NCBI RefSeq assembly: GCF_027244095.1
Contig: NC_069659.1
Coordinates: 336,144,750-336,208,749 of the forward strand
Source: Hemicordylus capensis
Lineage: Eukaryota; Chordata; Lepidosauria; Squamata; Cordylidae
Direction: 5' to 3'
DNA length: 64,000 nt
In this document: positions 22,107-32,374 of the stretch, piece after piece
Numbering within the stretch: position 1 is the first letter of the stretch
Layout: each line of letters begins with the position of its first letter
Made by a program: the position numbers and the translations under genes
Notes under the pieces: generated by a model
What the model was told of the DNA's origin: nothing
The model's input: only the letters and a program-made list of their open reading frames with translations
Databases searched by the model: none

Positions 22107-22339
22107 GCCCATTCACACATTATGTTCAGCACTCGTACAATGAGTATATAGTGTACACAGATACAGTCATTCATGGTACACTTCCATGCAGTCCATGTAC
22201 ACCTCCATGGTACTATGCATTTGAAGGGCCTGTATCCAGGTTCACTTTTAAAATGAACACAGGTGCAGTCATTCACATAATCTCATGTACAAGTGTACAG
22301 ACATCTGTACACTTGTACAGCATAATGTCTGAATCGGGC
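22107..22339. mobile_element. Fold-back element, family A (best preserved)
   Basis: The ends GCCCATTCACACATTATG and CATAATGTCTGAATCGGGC form the clearest inverted repeat of the family. The element is 233 bp. The flanks are TAG and TAC, so a 3-bp target duplication is possible but not exact. Confidence 0.75.
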
Positions 22340-22439
22340 TACTGTTTGTTGCTCTTGTGAGGCCTGCTTGAACCTTCTATTCCTCAATACAACACAGGCA
22401 GAGGCTGCTGCTGGCCAATAAGATGCCAGCGGGGTAGCT

Positions 22440-22610
22440 GTATTGCTGTAAATACTGTACAACAAAGAGTTTTGTGGCACTTTAAGGACTAATAGCTTTA
22501 TTGTGGCAGAAGCTTTCATGAACTACAGCCCACGTCATCTGGAACTGACTCTGGTAGAAGTAATTGCAGACAGAACTGATTGTTGAGTTATAGTATCTCA
22601 GCCTGGCTTT
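22440..22610. repeat. Unclassified dispersed repeat
   Basis: GTTTTGTGGCACTTTAAGGA and AATAGCTTTATTGTGGCAGA resemble a repeat common in reptile genomes. Its class was not determined. Confidence 0.35.
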
Positions 22611-23284
22611 TTTACATCTCACAGCAAAAGTGGGACAGAAGGCCAGTTGCTTTTTTGTTGCTAAATTATTGGAATAGTTGACTCTACTTAGTTTGATGTG
22701 CTAGAGTTGTCATTCTCCAGGCTTCATTCAGTGTCTCCCACCTTCCTAGCAACTAATCTAGTTTATTGGTATATGATATGAGGAATTTCTTCTAGCACAC
22801 ATGAATTTTAATGCATGCAGATGTACACTAAGGCACTAGAGTAATGCAGTGTGAAGCATTACATTTCACACTTTGCAGCAGCAGAGGGAACTTTTGATCT
22901 TATCTTTATTTATTAAATTAAATTTATATCCCACCCAAATTTATGTCTCTGGGCAATTATATTTTGCAAATATATTTTCTACTAGAACAAATCTCCTCTT
23001 TGGTTTTCAATCGGCAGAAGACAGACTACTGCAGAATGAAAAAACTGCATTAAACAGTGGATTCAGAAGAAAGCCCCCCACATATGTAATGGGTTGGTGG
23101 GCGGGTGAGGGACAATGATGATGATGATGATTATCAGAGGAACTCCCCAGAGAATCACCACGTTAAAAGGTGCCTCCTTTGCCAAGTTAACTGCAAACGT
23201 TGGTATGCGACTAGGGTGTTACAGAGGCATGCCCCTATTTTCATCTGTAAAATATTGATGTTTGTAGATGGATGTGCAGGCCTT

Positions 23285-23511
23285 AATCCTTGTCTTATTG
23301 GTTCCATGTAATATTCTAATTTTCTGAGATTGTGGATTTGGGGTTTTCATGAGCTGTACGCCATGATCATCACAATTATGACAAATTAAGGCTTGACTTA
23401 TCTCGCTTTGCATGTAATGCGTCTGTCTCATATATCAGTTTCACCTTTTAATTTGCATTACTGAAATTAATGGACTTTTGCACGATATTCTAATTTTCCG
23501 AGTTTCACCTG
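23285..23511. mobile_element. Tc1/mariner terminal repeat, truncated copy
   Basis: About 227 bp almost identical to the right terminal repeat of the element at 8811-9589, ending TTCCGAGTTTCACCTG before TA and a CA microsatellite. The left part is missing. Confidence 0.85.

Positions 23512-23556
<45 letters not shown>
23512..23556. repeat. (CA)n microsatellite
   Basis: About 20 CA units directly abutting a Tc1 terminal repeat. A degenerate tandem of about 50 bp follows (23560-23660), with repeated AAAAAAGTAAAGGCAACCAT. Confidence 0.95.
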
Positions 23557-23557
<1 letters not shown>

Positions 23558-23802
23558 AGCAGCCCAAAAAAGTAAAGGCAACCATACACACACACCAGAA
23601 GCCCACCCAAAAAAGTAAAGGCAACCATACACAACACACCAGCAGCCCACCAGTAAAGGCAACAATAAAGCCAGAAAGAGCAAAATTAAAACGATCCATT
23701 AAAAGTATGAAAGAATAAAACGATCTTCACCTGGCACCTTAAGAGATAACAAAGTTGGCATCTGCTAAATGTCTTCAGAGAGAACATTCTACCACTGGGA
23801 TA

Positions 23803-24040
23803 AAGGTAAAGTGTGCCGTCGAGTCAGGGTCGACCCCTGGCGACTACAGAGCACTGTGGTTGTCTTTGTGGTAGAATACAGGTGGTGTTTACCATTGCCA
23901 TCTCCCGTGCAGTATGAGATGGTGCCTTTCAGCATCTTCCTGTATCGCAGCTGCCCAACATAGGTGTTTCCCATAGTCTGGGGAACATAGCAGCGGGGAG
24001 TCAAATTGGCAACCTCTGGCTTGCTTATCAAGTCATTTCC
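23803..24040 (-). mobile_element. Squam1/Sauria-type SINE (tRNA head, Bov-B-like tail)
   Basis: On the minus strand a degraded tRNA-like head is followed by the body TACTGCACGGGAGATGGCAA and the Bov-B-like 3' end GTCGCCAGGGGTCGACC...CGACGGCACACTTTACCTTT. ACCTTT is the characteristic tail of squamate Bov-B-mobilised SINEs. It is part of a two-SINE unit shared with 38626-39204. Confidence 0.8.
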
Positions 24041-24059
24041 CTACTACTGCTACTACTAC

Positions 24060-24346
24060 TGGAGAGCTGGTCTTGTGGTAGCAAGCATGACTTGTCCCCT
24101 TAGCTAAGCAGGGTCCGCCCTGGTTGCATATGAAAGGGAGACTAGAAGTGTGAGCACTGAAAGATATTCCCCTTAAGGGATGGAGCCGCTCTGGGAAGAG
24201 CAGAAGGTTCCAAGTTCCCTCCTTGGCTTCTCCAAGATAGGGCTGAGAGATTCCTGCCAGGTTGGAAAAGCCGCTGCCAGTCTTTGAAGACAATACTGAG
24301 CTAGATAGATCAATGGTCTGACTCAGTATATGGCAGCTTCCTATGT
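24060..24346 (+). mobile_element. Composite SINE (5S-like / tRNA-Ala-like / CR1-like tail)
   Basis: GAGAGCTGGTCTTGTGGTAG, then GCTAAGCAGGGTCCGCCCTG with AAAGGGAGACTAG (5S box A to box C region), then GGGATGGAGCCGCTCTGGGA (degenerate tRNA), then the tail GACTCAGTATATGGCAGCTT and CCTATGTT. Close to full length, 287 bp. Confidence 0.85.
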
Positions 24347-24372
24347 TACTACTACTACTACTACTACTACAG
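24340..24372. repeat. (ACT)n microsatellite
   Basis: Eight or more ACT units at the 3' end of the composite SINE, joined to a fragment of retroposon J (24372-24415). Confidence 0.9.
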
Positions 24373-24411
24373 CAATATTTATATATGCTTGTCAACCAAA
24401 GTTCTCAAAGC

Positions 24412-24436
24412 GGTTAGGGTTAGGGTTAGGGTTAAT
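24412..24436 (+). repeat. Interstitial telomeric repeat (TTAGGG, about 3.5 units)
   Basis: GGTTAGGGTTAGGGTTAGGG lies where family J normally reads CAAAGCGGTTTACA. The telomeric run starts exactly at the GGTT of that block, so it replaces or was added at that point. Confidence 0.85.
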
Positions 24437-25332
24437 AGTGAAGTACACAATTAGGTGGGATGCCACTGCTGAAAAGTACCATCTTCCTCCCTTTCAAAGG
24501 CAGTGGCACTTTAGGCTGTTTCTCCTTCCTAGAAGGGCAGGGAAAGCAGGAGTGGAGATCTCTCCCAAGCATCCGAAGAGTCTCCTCAGGCCCATAACCA
24601 GGCCCAGCCCCCCTTCATTTTTCTCTGCCTCCCTAAATTTTGGCTGCAAGTTGTCTGCCCGCCTATGTCTTTGAGCCCCCCTTGAACTTTTAGACTGGTT
24701 ATGGGCCTGCCCCCCCACCCACAATTTTACTGAACTCCCTCACCAAACCTATTAACCCATATCTTCAAACCCCGAAACAACCCCCCCCCCGCCAAATATC
24801 TCCTCTTTCCTCTCCCTCCTAAAAAAAAATCAAGTGAAGAGTTGCTTTGCTTCTGTCTATACACCCTGAGAGAAGGGACTGTCTGGGGCCCAGCCACAGT
24901 TTCAAGCTAATGCAGCCTTCTCCACCTGTTGAGACAGTTGTGGGAGGGAGACTTGGAGGATTCCAAACCGCATCCCACCAGAACCTCCGCTGCTGTTTTT
25001 ATCAAAGGGCAAGGCACTTAACAGTCCATGGGCATCAATATTTTTATTCCATTCCAACAAAAATGAAAAAGATGATTGTGAGTTTTCTGGACAACAAAAG
25101 AGCTTTCACAGGAACAACCAGATGGCTTTCTGAGTTAACACATCTGTGTGGCAAAACATCACAAATTCATGAGCCCTCTTGCTTTAAAGAAATTGAACAA
25201 AACTGGGATCCATTCCAAAACAATCCTGCAGGTTTTACGGAATTGTTGGGGACACAATCCCGCCCAAAGTGAAGTGTTTTTGTTGTTTTTGTTCAAGTGA
25301 AACACTTTTAAAGCCCATTGCAACATGATTTA

Positions 25333-25575
25333 AAGTAAAGCAAAGTGTGCCGTCAAGTCAATTTCGACTCCTGGCGCCCACAGAGCCCGTGGTTTTCTTT
25401 GGTAGCGTACGGGAGGGGTTTACCATTGCCTCGTTCCGCGCAGTATGAGATGATGCCTTTCAGCTTCTTTCCTATATCGCTGCTGCCCGATATAGGTGTT
25501 TCCTATACCAGCGGGGATTCGAACCAGCAACCTTCTGCTCTTTAGTCAGGCATTTCCCCGCTGCACCACTTAAGG
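25333..25575 (-). mobile_element. Squam1/Sauria-type SINE (well preserved)
   Basis: Minus strand: tRNA-like head with box B GGTTCGAATCCCC (25510-25530 region), body GAAAGGCATCATCTCATACT, Bov-B-like end GGCGCCAGGAGTCGAAATTG and CTTGACGGCACACTTTGC. It is the clearest copy of the family here. Confidence 0.85.
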
Positions 25576-26194
25576 TGACTCCAATGGGATATAAGCACTT
25601 CCTTAAATCTCTCCCATTGAAACCAAAAGGATAGAAAAAATACTTTAACTAGATTGTGCCCCGGATCTTTAAGGAGCCCCAATTGTAAACTATTTTAACT
25701 TAACATCCTCTATTGCTCCTCCACCATGCAACCTAGTATTTTACGTTGATAATAGTAGCAGCCATTATGGGTTGCATTCTCTCACTGACCGGAGGCTGTA
25801 AAATGTGTTGATTGCTTTAAACCAAACATTTTATCCATGTTTTCTTTCCCTCGTGTTTTTCTTCCTCTTGTACCCTCAATGCTTTGACGCTGCTCCAAGA
25901 CATCTTTCAATGTGGTCTCTGGAACGCTTTCCCAAAGATTTTGTTATTGTTTCACTCTGATTCTCAAACAGCTCTGGTGCCTGAATCCAGCACAGCTGCC
26001 CCCTGCAGGAAATAAAATATTGGCATTGCTGATGCTTCTCAAATGTGGAAATCATTACCCCCCAGATTTAGAGTTTTATCTTTTGAGGATCTTGTTACCT
26101 TTGGTTCCTATGGCTTCAGTGGGAAATGAAGGTATTCTCTTCTGTGTGGGCCCCAGAAGTCTTTCCCAAGAGGTTTTCCTGAATCATTCCATGA

Positions 26195-26320
26195 GGAGTG
26201 TCTCACATTTAGAATACTGTGCAGAGTTCTAGTTCCCCCATCTCAAAAAGGGAACTGTAGAGCTCAGGAAGACAGAGAAAAGATCAGTTTGCACATTTTA
26301 GAAAAGAGCACTTTGCACAT
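26195..26320 (+). mobile_element. CR1 LINE fragment
   Basis: ATTTAGAATACTGTGCAGAG, TTCTAGTTCCCCCATCTCAA and AAGGGAACTGTAGAGCTCAG match the CR1 3' region (family: GGAGTACTGTGTACAGTTCTGG). Short and diverged. Confidence 0.5.
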
Positions 26321-26463
26321 TAAATTGAAGATGTAGTATCATTCTTTGGGAAAAGGCTAAAGCAGACATAGGCAGACTTTGGGTTTGTGGGATCTAATGT
26401 GTTTTTACTGGATCCTTGAACTACCAATGAAGTGGTGCAAAATAGTGGAGTTGGATATAAACT

Positions 26464-26736
26464 GGGCGTTTTTCACACAGGGCTTTTAGCTCACATCTCC
26501 TCCGGAACTGAGGGTGCATGTTCACATATCAGACAGATTTGCCCTGAAGTCCCTGCAAGCTGTCTGGGAGCACTTCACACACACAATTTGGGGTTTTCAT
26601 TGTGCGTTAGAGTGTAGCCTAATTTATATCCTCAGTTAAAACATTGACTTTTTGCATTGGTTTTGGGGGGCAACTTTGAACTCGCAGTAAAGCCTTGTAG
26701 CAAACTCATGGTAAAGCCTGCTGTGTGAAAACGCCC
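26464..26736. mobile_element. Fold-back element, family F, first of two in tandem
   Basis: Inverted ends GGGCGTTTTTCACACAGGG and CTGTGTGAAAACGCCC. The inside contains CCTGCAAGCTGTCTGGGAGC and TTTGGGGTTTTCATTGTGCG. A second copy follows after about one base in the same orientation. Confidence 0.65.
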
Positions 26737-26737
26737 T

Positions 26738-27028
26738 GGAAGTTTTTCACATGGGACTTTTGAAGCCCTTTAACTAGTATCTCCTCTGGAATTGAGGGGG
26801 TGCGTTCATGTATCAGCTAGAATCTAGATTTAACCCAAAGTCCCTGCGAGTTATCTGGGAGCTGTTCATACACAATTTGGGGTTTTCACTGTGTGTTAGA
26901 GTGTAGCCCGATTTATGTCCGGGGTAAAAAAAAAATCCACCATTTGCAGTGGTTTTTGGAGACAACTTTGAGTTCGCAGTAAAGCCTCCCCATAAACTTG
27001 CAGTAAAACCTGCTGTGAGTAAAAGCTT
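26738..27028. mobile_element. Fold-back element, family F, second of two in tandem
   Basis: Same internal order as the preceding copy (CCTGCGAGTTATCTGGGAGC, TTTGGGGTTTTCACTGTGTG, AGTTCGCAGTAAAGCC), with more diverged ends (AAGTTTTTCACATGGG, GCTGTGAGTAAAAGC). Confidence 0.6.
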
Positions 27029-27243
27029 CTGGTGATTTGGTAGAGAGCTAATTATCTGCTTGTACCGTGCCCTGAGAATCACACACTGGGATCACTTGAA
27101 CATGCAATACAAATCTCTGTCTCAGTTACTGCAGATTAGGAAGTTTAACAGCCTAATTTAGGAGGAAAAAGCCTTTATGTTGTTGCTCTTGCCACAGATC
27201 ACCCAGAGGTCTACCAGTAGATCCCAATCTACATTCTGCATAG

Positions 27244-27475
27244 TAAAAGTAAATTGTGCCACCAAGTCAATTTCGACTCCTGGCACCTACAAAGCCCTGT
27301 GGTTTTCTTTGGTAGAATACAGGAGGGGTTTACCATTGCCTCCTCATGTACAGTTTGAGATGATGCCTTTCAGCATCTTCCTATATCACTGCTGTCCAAT
27401 ATAGTACCAGCAGGGATTTGAACCAGCAACCTTCTGTTTGTTAGTCAAGCAATTCCCTGCTGCGCCACTTAGGGT
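27244..27475 (-). mobile_element. Squam1/Sauria-type SINE
   Basis: Minus strand: box B GGTTCAAATCCCTGC, body GAAAGGCATCATCTCAAAC, Bov-B-like end GGTGCCAGGAGTCGAAATTG. Flanks differ from the copies at 23803 and 38663. Confidence 0.8.
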
Positions 27476-27517
27476 GACTACATTTTGCCTACTCCTGGGC
27501 TAATATGGTTGGGGCTC

Positions 27518-27706
27518 TGTTGCATTCTATCCAGTAATCTTTAGCAGTTAGTTTATTTGCATATTTGTCCCAAGGGGGATCCTGTAGGGAGTGTGTGGGA
27601 GGAGTCAAGAGGAAAAGGAAAAGGAGAAAATTGAGTTGTTGCTGAATAAACCTTTAGTTAAATCTATTTAAGATTTCCTTGTGTGTAGGGAAGCAACTAT
27701 AAAACA
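27518..27706 (+). mobile_element. Solo LTR, family N, with 5-bp target duplication
   Basis: A 189-bp element with TGTTGC...AAAACA ends and an AATAAA near its 3' part, flanked by the exact repeat GGCTC at 27513-27517 and 27707-27711. These are the marks of a solo LTR left by recombination of an old LTR retroelement. No internal region is present. Relatives lie at 35411, 46560 and 56862 and as a fragment at 7922. Moderate divergence between copies suggests an old family. Confidence 0.75.
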
Positions 27707-28495
27707 GGCTCTTTACTTAATGGCCTTTGGTCATTGTGGCTAGGGTTGATGGAAGTTGTAGTCCAGCAACATCTGAGGATCCAAGTTGGAGAACTCATGA
27801 GTTAGGAAAAAAAACAAAAAAAAAAGACGGAGAAATATGACAGATGTTTTTAAAAAGCTTTGAATGGTATAGAGTAGAGCAGAGCATGGGACATTTCCCC
27901 CCCTCTTTTGTGATACTAAATCTTGGGGTCATTAATGGAAGCTAATTGGTAAATAGGTTCAGAAATTGCAAAAAGAAATACTTCCATCACACAATGCATA
28001 GTGAATTTATGTAGTTTATCACCGCAGGACAGTGCAGGATTGATGCAGCAAAATGATTAAGAACATACGTGAGGCTTGAGCTGGCATTTTCACTGTTTCG
28101 TGCAGCTATGATCTCAGACGAACTACAATTTCTCATCCTCAGACCTGGTTTGTAACAGAAGGTTAACAACAACACTGTCCTGTTTTGCAGGGTTTCTGCG
28201 AGGTAGACCAGTATATATGAGATAATAAGATGACAAATGTTGTGTCCCTTTAGGGAAAGATTCTCTATCACTGTTACAAAGAAATGGTTAATTTCTTATC
28301 ACTTTGATAAATGCTTTAAATGCCATTAATGTTGCTAGTAAACGAAGGGGGTGCAGTTGTATGGTATCCTGAAGTCTGATTATGGATGCACACAATACAC
28401 TTTGGTTTTTATGACTGTTGAATTTAGGAACTGTTACTGTGTGGGATTCTGTCCTTCTTTCTGAACAATAGTGTTTGTTTTTAATATCTTCCCAG

Positions 28496-28728
28496 CTCTG
28501 TGTGGTGTCGTGGCTACCATTTGGTTCCCTGTGAGTGCTCACCGTGAAACCATGATCATGAGTTTTGGATACTCCCTCTACACAGGCTGGATCGGATCTG
28601 CTCTTTGTCTCTTTGGTGGGTGCATCATCGTTTGCTGCTCGGGCGATGCCCAATCGTTTGGTGAAAACCGTTTCTACTACGCCTCAGGATCCAGCTCCCC
28701 CACCCATGCTAAAAGTGCACATGTATAA
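28496..28728 (+). CDS. CLDN11: Claudin-11, coding exon 3 (C-terminus and stop)
   Basis: The exon completes the third membrane segment (ALCGVVATIWFPV), the second extracellular loop (SAHRET...), the fourth membrane segment (about residues 158-180) and the cytoplasmic tail, which ends SSSPTHAKSAHV. The terminal AHV is the PDZ-binding end expected of claudin-11. The acceptor is TTCCCAG. The first two bases complete a split alanine codon left by exon 2, and TAA ends the frame at 28726-28728. The exons sum to 624 bases (226+165+233), giving 207 codons plus stop. No frame disruption or loss of key residues is visible. Confidence 0.97.
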
Positions 28729-28991
28729 AGGCTCCTGAGACTTCCTGTGCCTTCATCAGTTGCTTTGAAACGGGTGGGATGGGTTTTATTTGTGTCTGGG
28801 TGTTGTATTTGCTCGCATCTACGAACACAAGTTGTCCACATCCCTGAAGATTTAAAGAAACAGTCTGATATGTTTAAAGCAGAAACCCCACGTTTGCCTT
28901 AATAGAAATCTCTAGCAAAAATAGACCAGGCCAGCCTCCATAGCTGCCCAAATGTCTTGTGCTCATGATTTTGATGAAAAGCATGATGTAG

Positions 28992-28993
28992 TT

Positions 28994-29036
<43 letters not shown>
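28992..29036 (+). repeat. (CTTT)n microsatellite in the CLDN11 3' UTR
   Basis: Eleven TTTC units lie about 265 bases after the stop codon, so length variation here would be transcribed. Confidence 0.95.
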
Positions 29037-29626
29037 CACGTCTAGAACACACGCTGATGAATACACATTGTTTCAAATTGCCTGAATGATCAGTAATTTC
29101 TCAGTATAAGTTGCCATTTACTTTCCACCCCCCTGTTCAAGGCCATTTTTTTGTTCTTGCAAAGTTGTGATAAAATAGAGAGGAAGATGCTGTACTTTTC
29201 CATCTGCAAAAATGTTTTCCTTTTCGTGAGATTAGGGAGTATCTCTTTGCTTTCTCTGTACATTTTAAAAAGGAATTTGATCATTTTCATAACAGTGTTT
29301 TTGTCTAAGTGCATCAGTATGAAGGAAACAAAGCCAAAAGTGTCTAATTACAAGGTAAATAACAGAAGACTTGTACATAGCCTTAAATATATGTTATGGG
29401 GCTAATCCCCACAACTACCCCTCTTTTTTTGTACAGGTTTGTTGCTAAATGTACTTTATTTTATTCTTTTTTACTTTGTTCCAATTAATTTGTATTCTGA
29501 CATGCACTATTGAAGTGGAACTTATCTAAACTGTATACTATAATCTATCAGATGTCAGTTCAGTAAAATCCAATGAATACTGATGATGCCTTCGTTCTTT
29601 AAGTGAAATACTGTACAACATACAGA

Positions 29627-29632
29627 AATAAA
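29627..29632 (+). terminator. CLDN11: Polyadenylation signal AATAAA of CLDN11
   Basis: A canonical AATAAA lies about 900 bases after the claudin-11 stop codon, followed by T-rich sequence (from about 29644) that could serve as the downstream element. Confidence 0.65.
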
Positions 29633-29649
29633 TGAAATTACTAGTTTAT

Positions 29650-30267
29650 TTTCTTCTTGTGTTTATGGATGTCTTTCACATTATTTTTCCACCCCTCAGT
29701 CATCTCAGTAATTCTGAAGGATGTGGGTTATATTTTAGTGTAGGTCTCAACACATTTTCTTTGGATCTAGAAGCCAGCTCAAAAATTTAGGAGCCAGATA
29801 ATGAACACTTGATAAAATTACTGGACTTAGTCTTTGTATAATTTTTGTGTTAGATTCCAGTGAAGTTATTTCATTTATAACTCACTTTTCTTCCATCATC
29901 ATATTTGCGGTTCCCAGGCTTAAATCTGTTTAGTTTCACCCATCCAGGCACTGACTGGGCCTAACCGTGCTTAGCTTCAGCTAAGATGGCTGTTTTGTGT
30001 GTCTTGAAATGACACCTGAACTCCCTAATATATGTATAGAGGCACCCCATTTCCTAGATACATACATACCCACTCACCCATCCATCCCCTCTTGCATTGT
30101 TGGGAAACCATTGAAAGTAACTTTAGGGTAAAAACTGGGGGGGGGGCATTAACAAGAATGACCCCCAGGACATCTGTTCCAGATGTTGAATATTAATAGA
30201 CTGCAGAACCTACAGGCATAGCAACAGGAGAAAACAGTGATGGGGAGGTTGTCCTCCTTAAGAGAGG
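29650..30267. other. Intergenic, with a 5S rRNA-like fragment
   Basis: Mostly unassigned. At about 29938-30000 the minus strand reads GAAGCTAAGCACGGTTAGGC and GTGCCTGGATGGGTGAAAC, which matches the 5S rRNA block from box A to box C. It is a SINE remnant or a short 5S pseudogene. Confidence 0.5.
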
Positions 30268-30582
30268 GAGGATAACTGGTCTTGTGATAGCAAGCATGAA
30301 TTGCCCCCTTTGCTAAGCAGGGTCAGGCTTGATTTGCATTTGAATGGGAGACTACATGTGTGAGCACTGTAAGATATTCCTTTTAGGGGATCGGGCCACT
30401 CTAGGAAAAGCAGCTGCAGGCTTGCATGCAGAAGATTCCAAGTTCTCTCCCTGGCATCTCCAGATAGGGCTGAGAGAGATTCCTGCCTGTAACCTTGGAG
30501 AAGCCGCTGCCCGTCTGTGTAGACAATACTGAGCTAGATTGACCAAGGGTCTGAGTCGGTAGATGGCAGCTTCCTATGTAAT
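30268..30582 (+). mobile_element. Composite SINE (5S-like / tRNA-Ala-like / CR1-like tail)
   Basis: AACTGGTCTTGTGATAGCAA, GCTAAGCAGGGTCAGGCTTG with GAATGGGAGACTAC (5S-like), a tRNA-like part with CAGGCTTGCATGCAGAAGAT and CTCCCTGGCATCTCCAG, and the tail CTGAGTCGGTAGATGGCAGC. This copy keeps the TTGCATGC anticodon region of tRNA-Ala. Confidence 0.85.
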
Positions 30583-31084
30583 TAATGTGAGTTGTTGATT
30601 TGGGCTGTTCCATAGATATGCCAAATCCAAAGCCTCTGTGATTCCAAGCCTGCAACTCATGTCCCACTTCAGTTTCTGTTCCGAAGAACTTCCTCTCCTC
30701 TCTCTGATGGCATGTTCCATAGATTATCAGTTTCACACATACTCTTTATGGACAACTCCTTTAGTTTGGTAGAGGCAGTGCTTAGCCAATCGTCTTTTGT
30801 CCCTGACTCCATGAGTTGGGGAATAGGAACAAGGCCATTCTTTGGGGCAGGCAACCCAGGCATAACTGTCACACAAACAAGATGAACTGTGCATGTGCCG
30901 TGGAAATGTTGCTCTTAGAAGTGTTGCCAGTTGGCCATTCCAGTGAGATATAAAGGTGAGGTGAAGTAAAATGAGATCTTGCTGCAATACTGTGGACTAT
31001 TGAACAGTGAAAGTGCACATATATGTTAGGATTTGAAGAACATGAGTAGCAGAGCTGTGCAGAGTGAAACTCAATATTTACAAT

Positions 31085-31322
31085 CTCTACAAATCAACAA
31101 CAACAACAAATATGTATATACTGCTTTTCAACAAAAGTTTCCAAAGCGATTTACAGAGAGAAATAATAAATAAATAAGAAGGTTCCCTGTCCCCAAAGGG
31201 CTCATAATCTAAAAAGAAACGTATGACACACACCAGCAACAGTCACTGTAAGTACTGTGCTGGGGGTGGATAGGGCCAGTTACTCTTCTCTTGCTAAATA
31301 AAGAGAATCATCACGTTATATG
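31085..31322 (-). repeat. Retroposon J
   Basis: Reverse of the family: ...CTAACTGGCCC-like and CAGTGACTGTTGCTGG blocks, GAGCCCTTTGGGGACAGGG, then TTGAAAAGCAGTATATACAT. The stretch 31325-32120 that follows is AT-rich and unassigned. Confidence 0.6.
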
Positions 31323-32129
31323 TAAATCTATACATATGCAGGCCAGAACTATATTCATCATGACACCGATGCTAGCAAATCAATTTCTATTTTTTCAGAA
31401 TTACATACAGCTTCACATAAGTCATTTCTATCTCATCACAAAACACCACAAAATGGAGAAATAAACAAAAAACCCCACTCAATATGCTAATTATTCAAAA
31501 CCCACACCAATCTCAAGAATGCCAAAAACATGTAGATGTCAACAGAATGTTTTTTAAACTGGGTTTCATTCAACTATTTTCAACACAAAAGGAATTCTAA
31601 CTTTAATAACTTTCACCTGCCCAGTTAAGTGTAATGATTTTAAACTTCAATAATAATAATGAAATGAAATTTCATTTTTATACTGTTTTTGTATATTCAC
31701 CATAAATGCAAATGTATCAGATGCTGAGACAGAGATAATAATCCATGCAAATTATAAATGACAAAAGGTTTTCAAAAGGTAAAGGAACAGCAGGCAAGAG
31801 AGGGGCAGCACCTGGGGATGTTTCTTGCCTGAGGCTGCATTGTTGGTCTAGGTCTGGCCCTGGGTAGAATGAAGGAGAAATGGTCATATCACAGCCTGGG
31901 AGAAACAGATTTTGAAGCCTACATGGTCAGATAAGCCCTTCTCATTTTTGAAACCAATTTTTGAAACCTGATGGGAAGAAGAATGTATCTGCTTGCATGA
32001 GAATATATCTCATGCATCCGTTCTTCCCCACTCAGTTTCAAAAAAGAGATTCGTTTTGATAAAACGAGTGTTAAATTACATCCCCTATTTGTTGCAGCAG
32101 CATCTCAAACTGTGTGGGAGATGGCAGTG

Positions 32130-32222
32130 GTAACCCCTGCCTGTATTCTACCAAAACCAGCCACAGGGCTCTGTGGTCGCCAGGAGTTGACACTGACTCA
32201 CTGGCACACTTTACCTTTATTT
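32130..32222 (+). mobile_element. Squam1/Sauria-type SINE, 3' fragment
   Basis: GGTAACCCCTGCCTGTATTC, TGGTCGCCAGGAGTTGACAC and GGCACACTTTACCTTTATT: the Bov-B-like end with its ACCTTT tail, in plus orientation. Confidence 0.75.
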
Positions 32223-32374
32223 GCTGTAAAAGCTAGCAGAGATGAGAGGACAAAGTAGAAGTGATACAAGTGTTGATAAGGGATCCCAGGGACATGCGGT
32301 ACAAATAGATGAGTTGCCCCTAATATGTCCTAACCAGCCCCTCCAGTGGATGTTGCTGGTGTCAACCTTACATT

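Larger units (their letters stand above)
13440..28495 (+). other. CLDN11: CLDN11 intron 2
   Basis: A 15.1-kb intron bounded by GTAAGA and TTCCCAG. It is rich in mobile elements, listed separately. Stretches with nothing I could identify include 14470-15815, 17600-17980, 18250-19310, 24430-25330, 25580-26180 and 27710-28490, apart from short simple repeats, a minor dispersed repeat and a short hAT-end fragment at about 27720-27805. Confidence 0.85.
28729..29650 (+). other. CLDN11: CLDN11 3' UTR
   Basis: The sequence after the stop codon is mostly unique and AT-rich. It ends near a canonical AATAAA at 29627-29632, so cleavage would fall at about 29645-29655 and the 3' UTR would be about 0.9 kb. 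It contains a (CTTT)n microsatellite at about 28992-29036. No mobile element was recognised inside it. The 3' end is inferred from the signal alone. Confidence 0.7.

Noticed and set aside
23512-23660. CRISPR-like array of short repeats
   Set aside because: It is a CA microsatellite plus a degenerate tandem in vertebrate DNA, with no regular spacers.
24847-25272. 141-codon open frame in CLDN11 intron 2
   Set aside because: No recognisable domain, no splice context, and no similarity I know of. It could be chance in an intron; not supported as a gene.
29938-30000. A 5S rRNA gene
   Set aside because: Only the middle of 5S is present and it is diverged. A SINE remnant is more likely.
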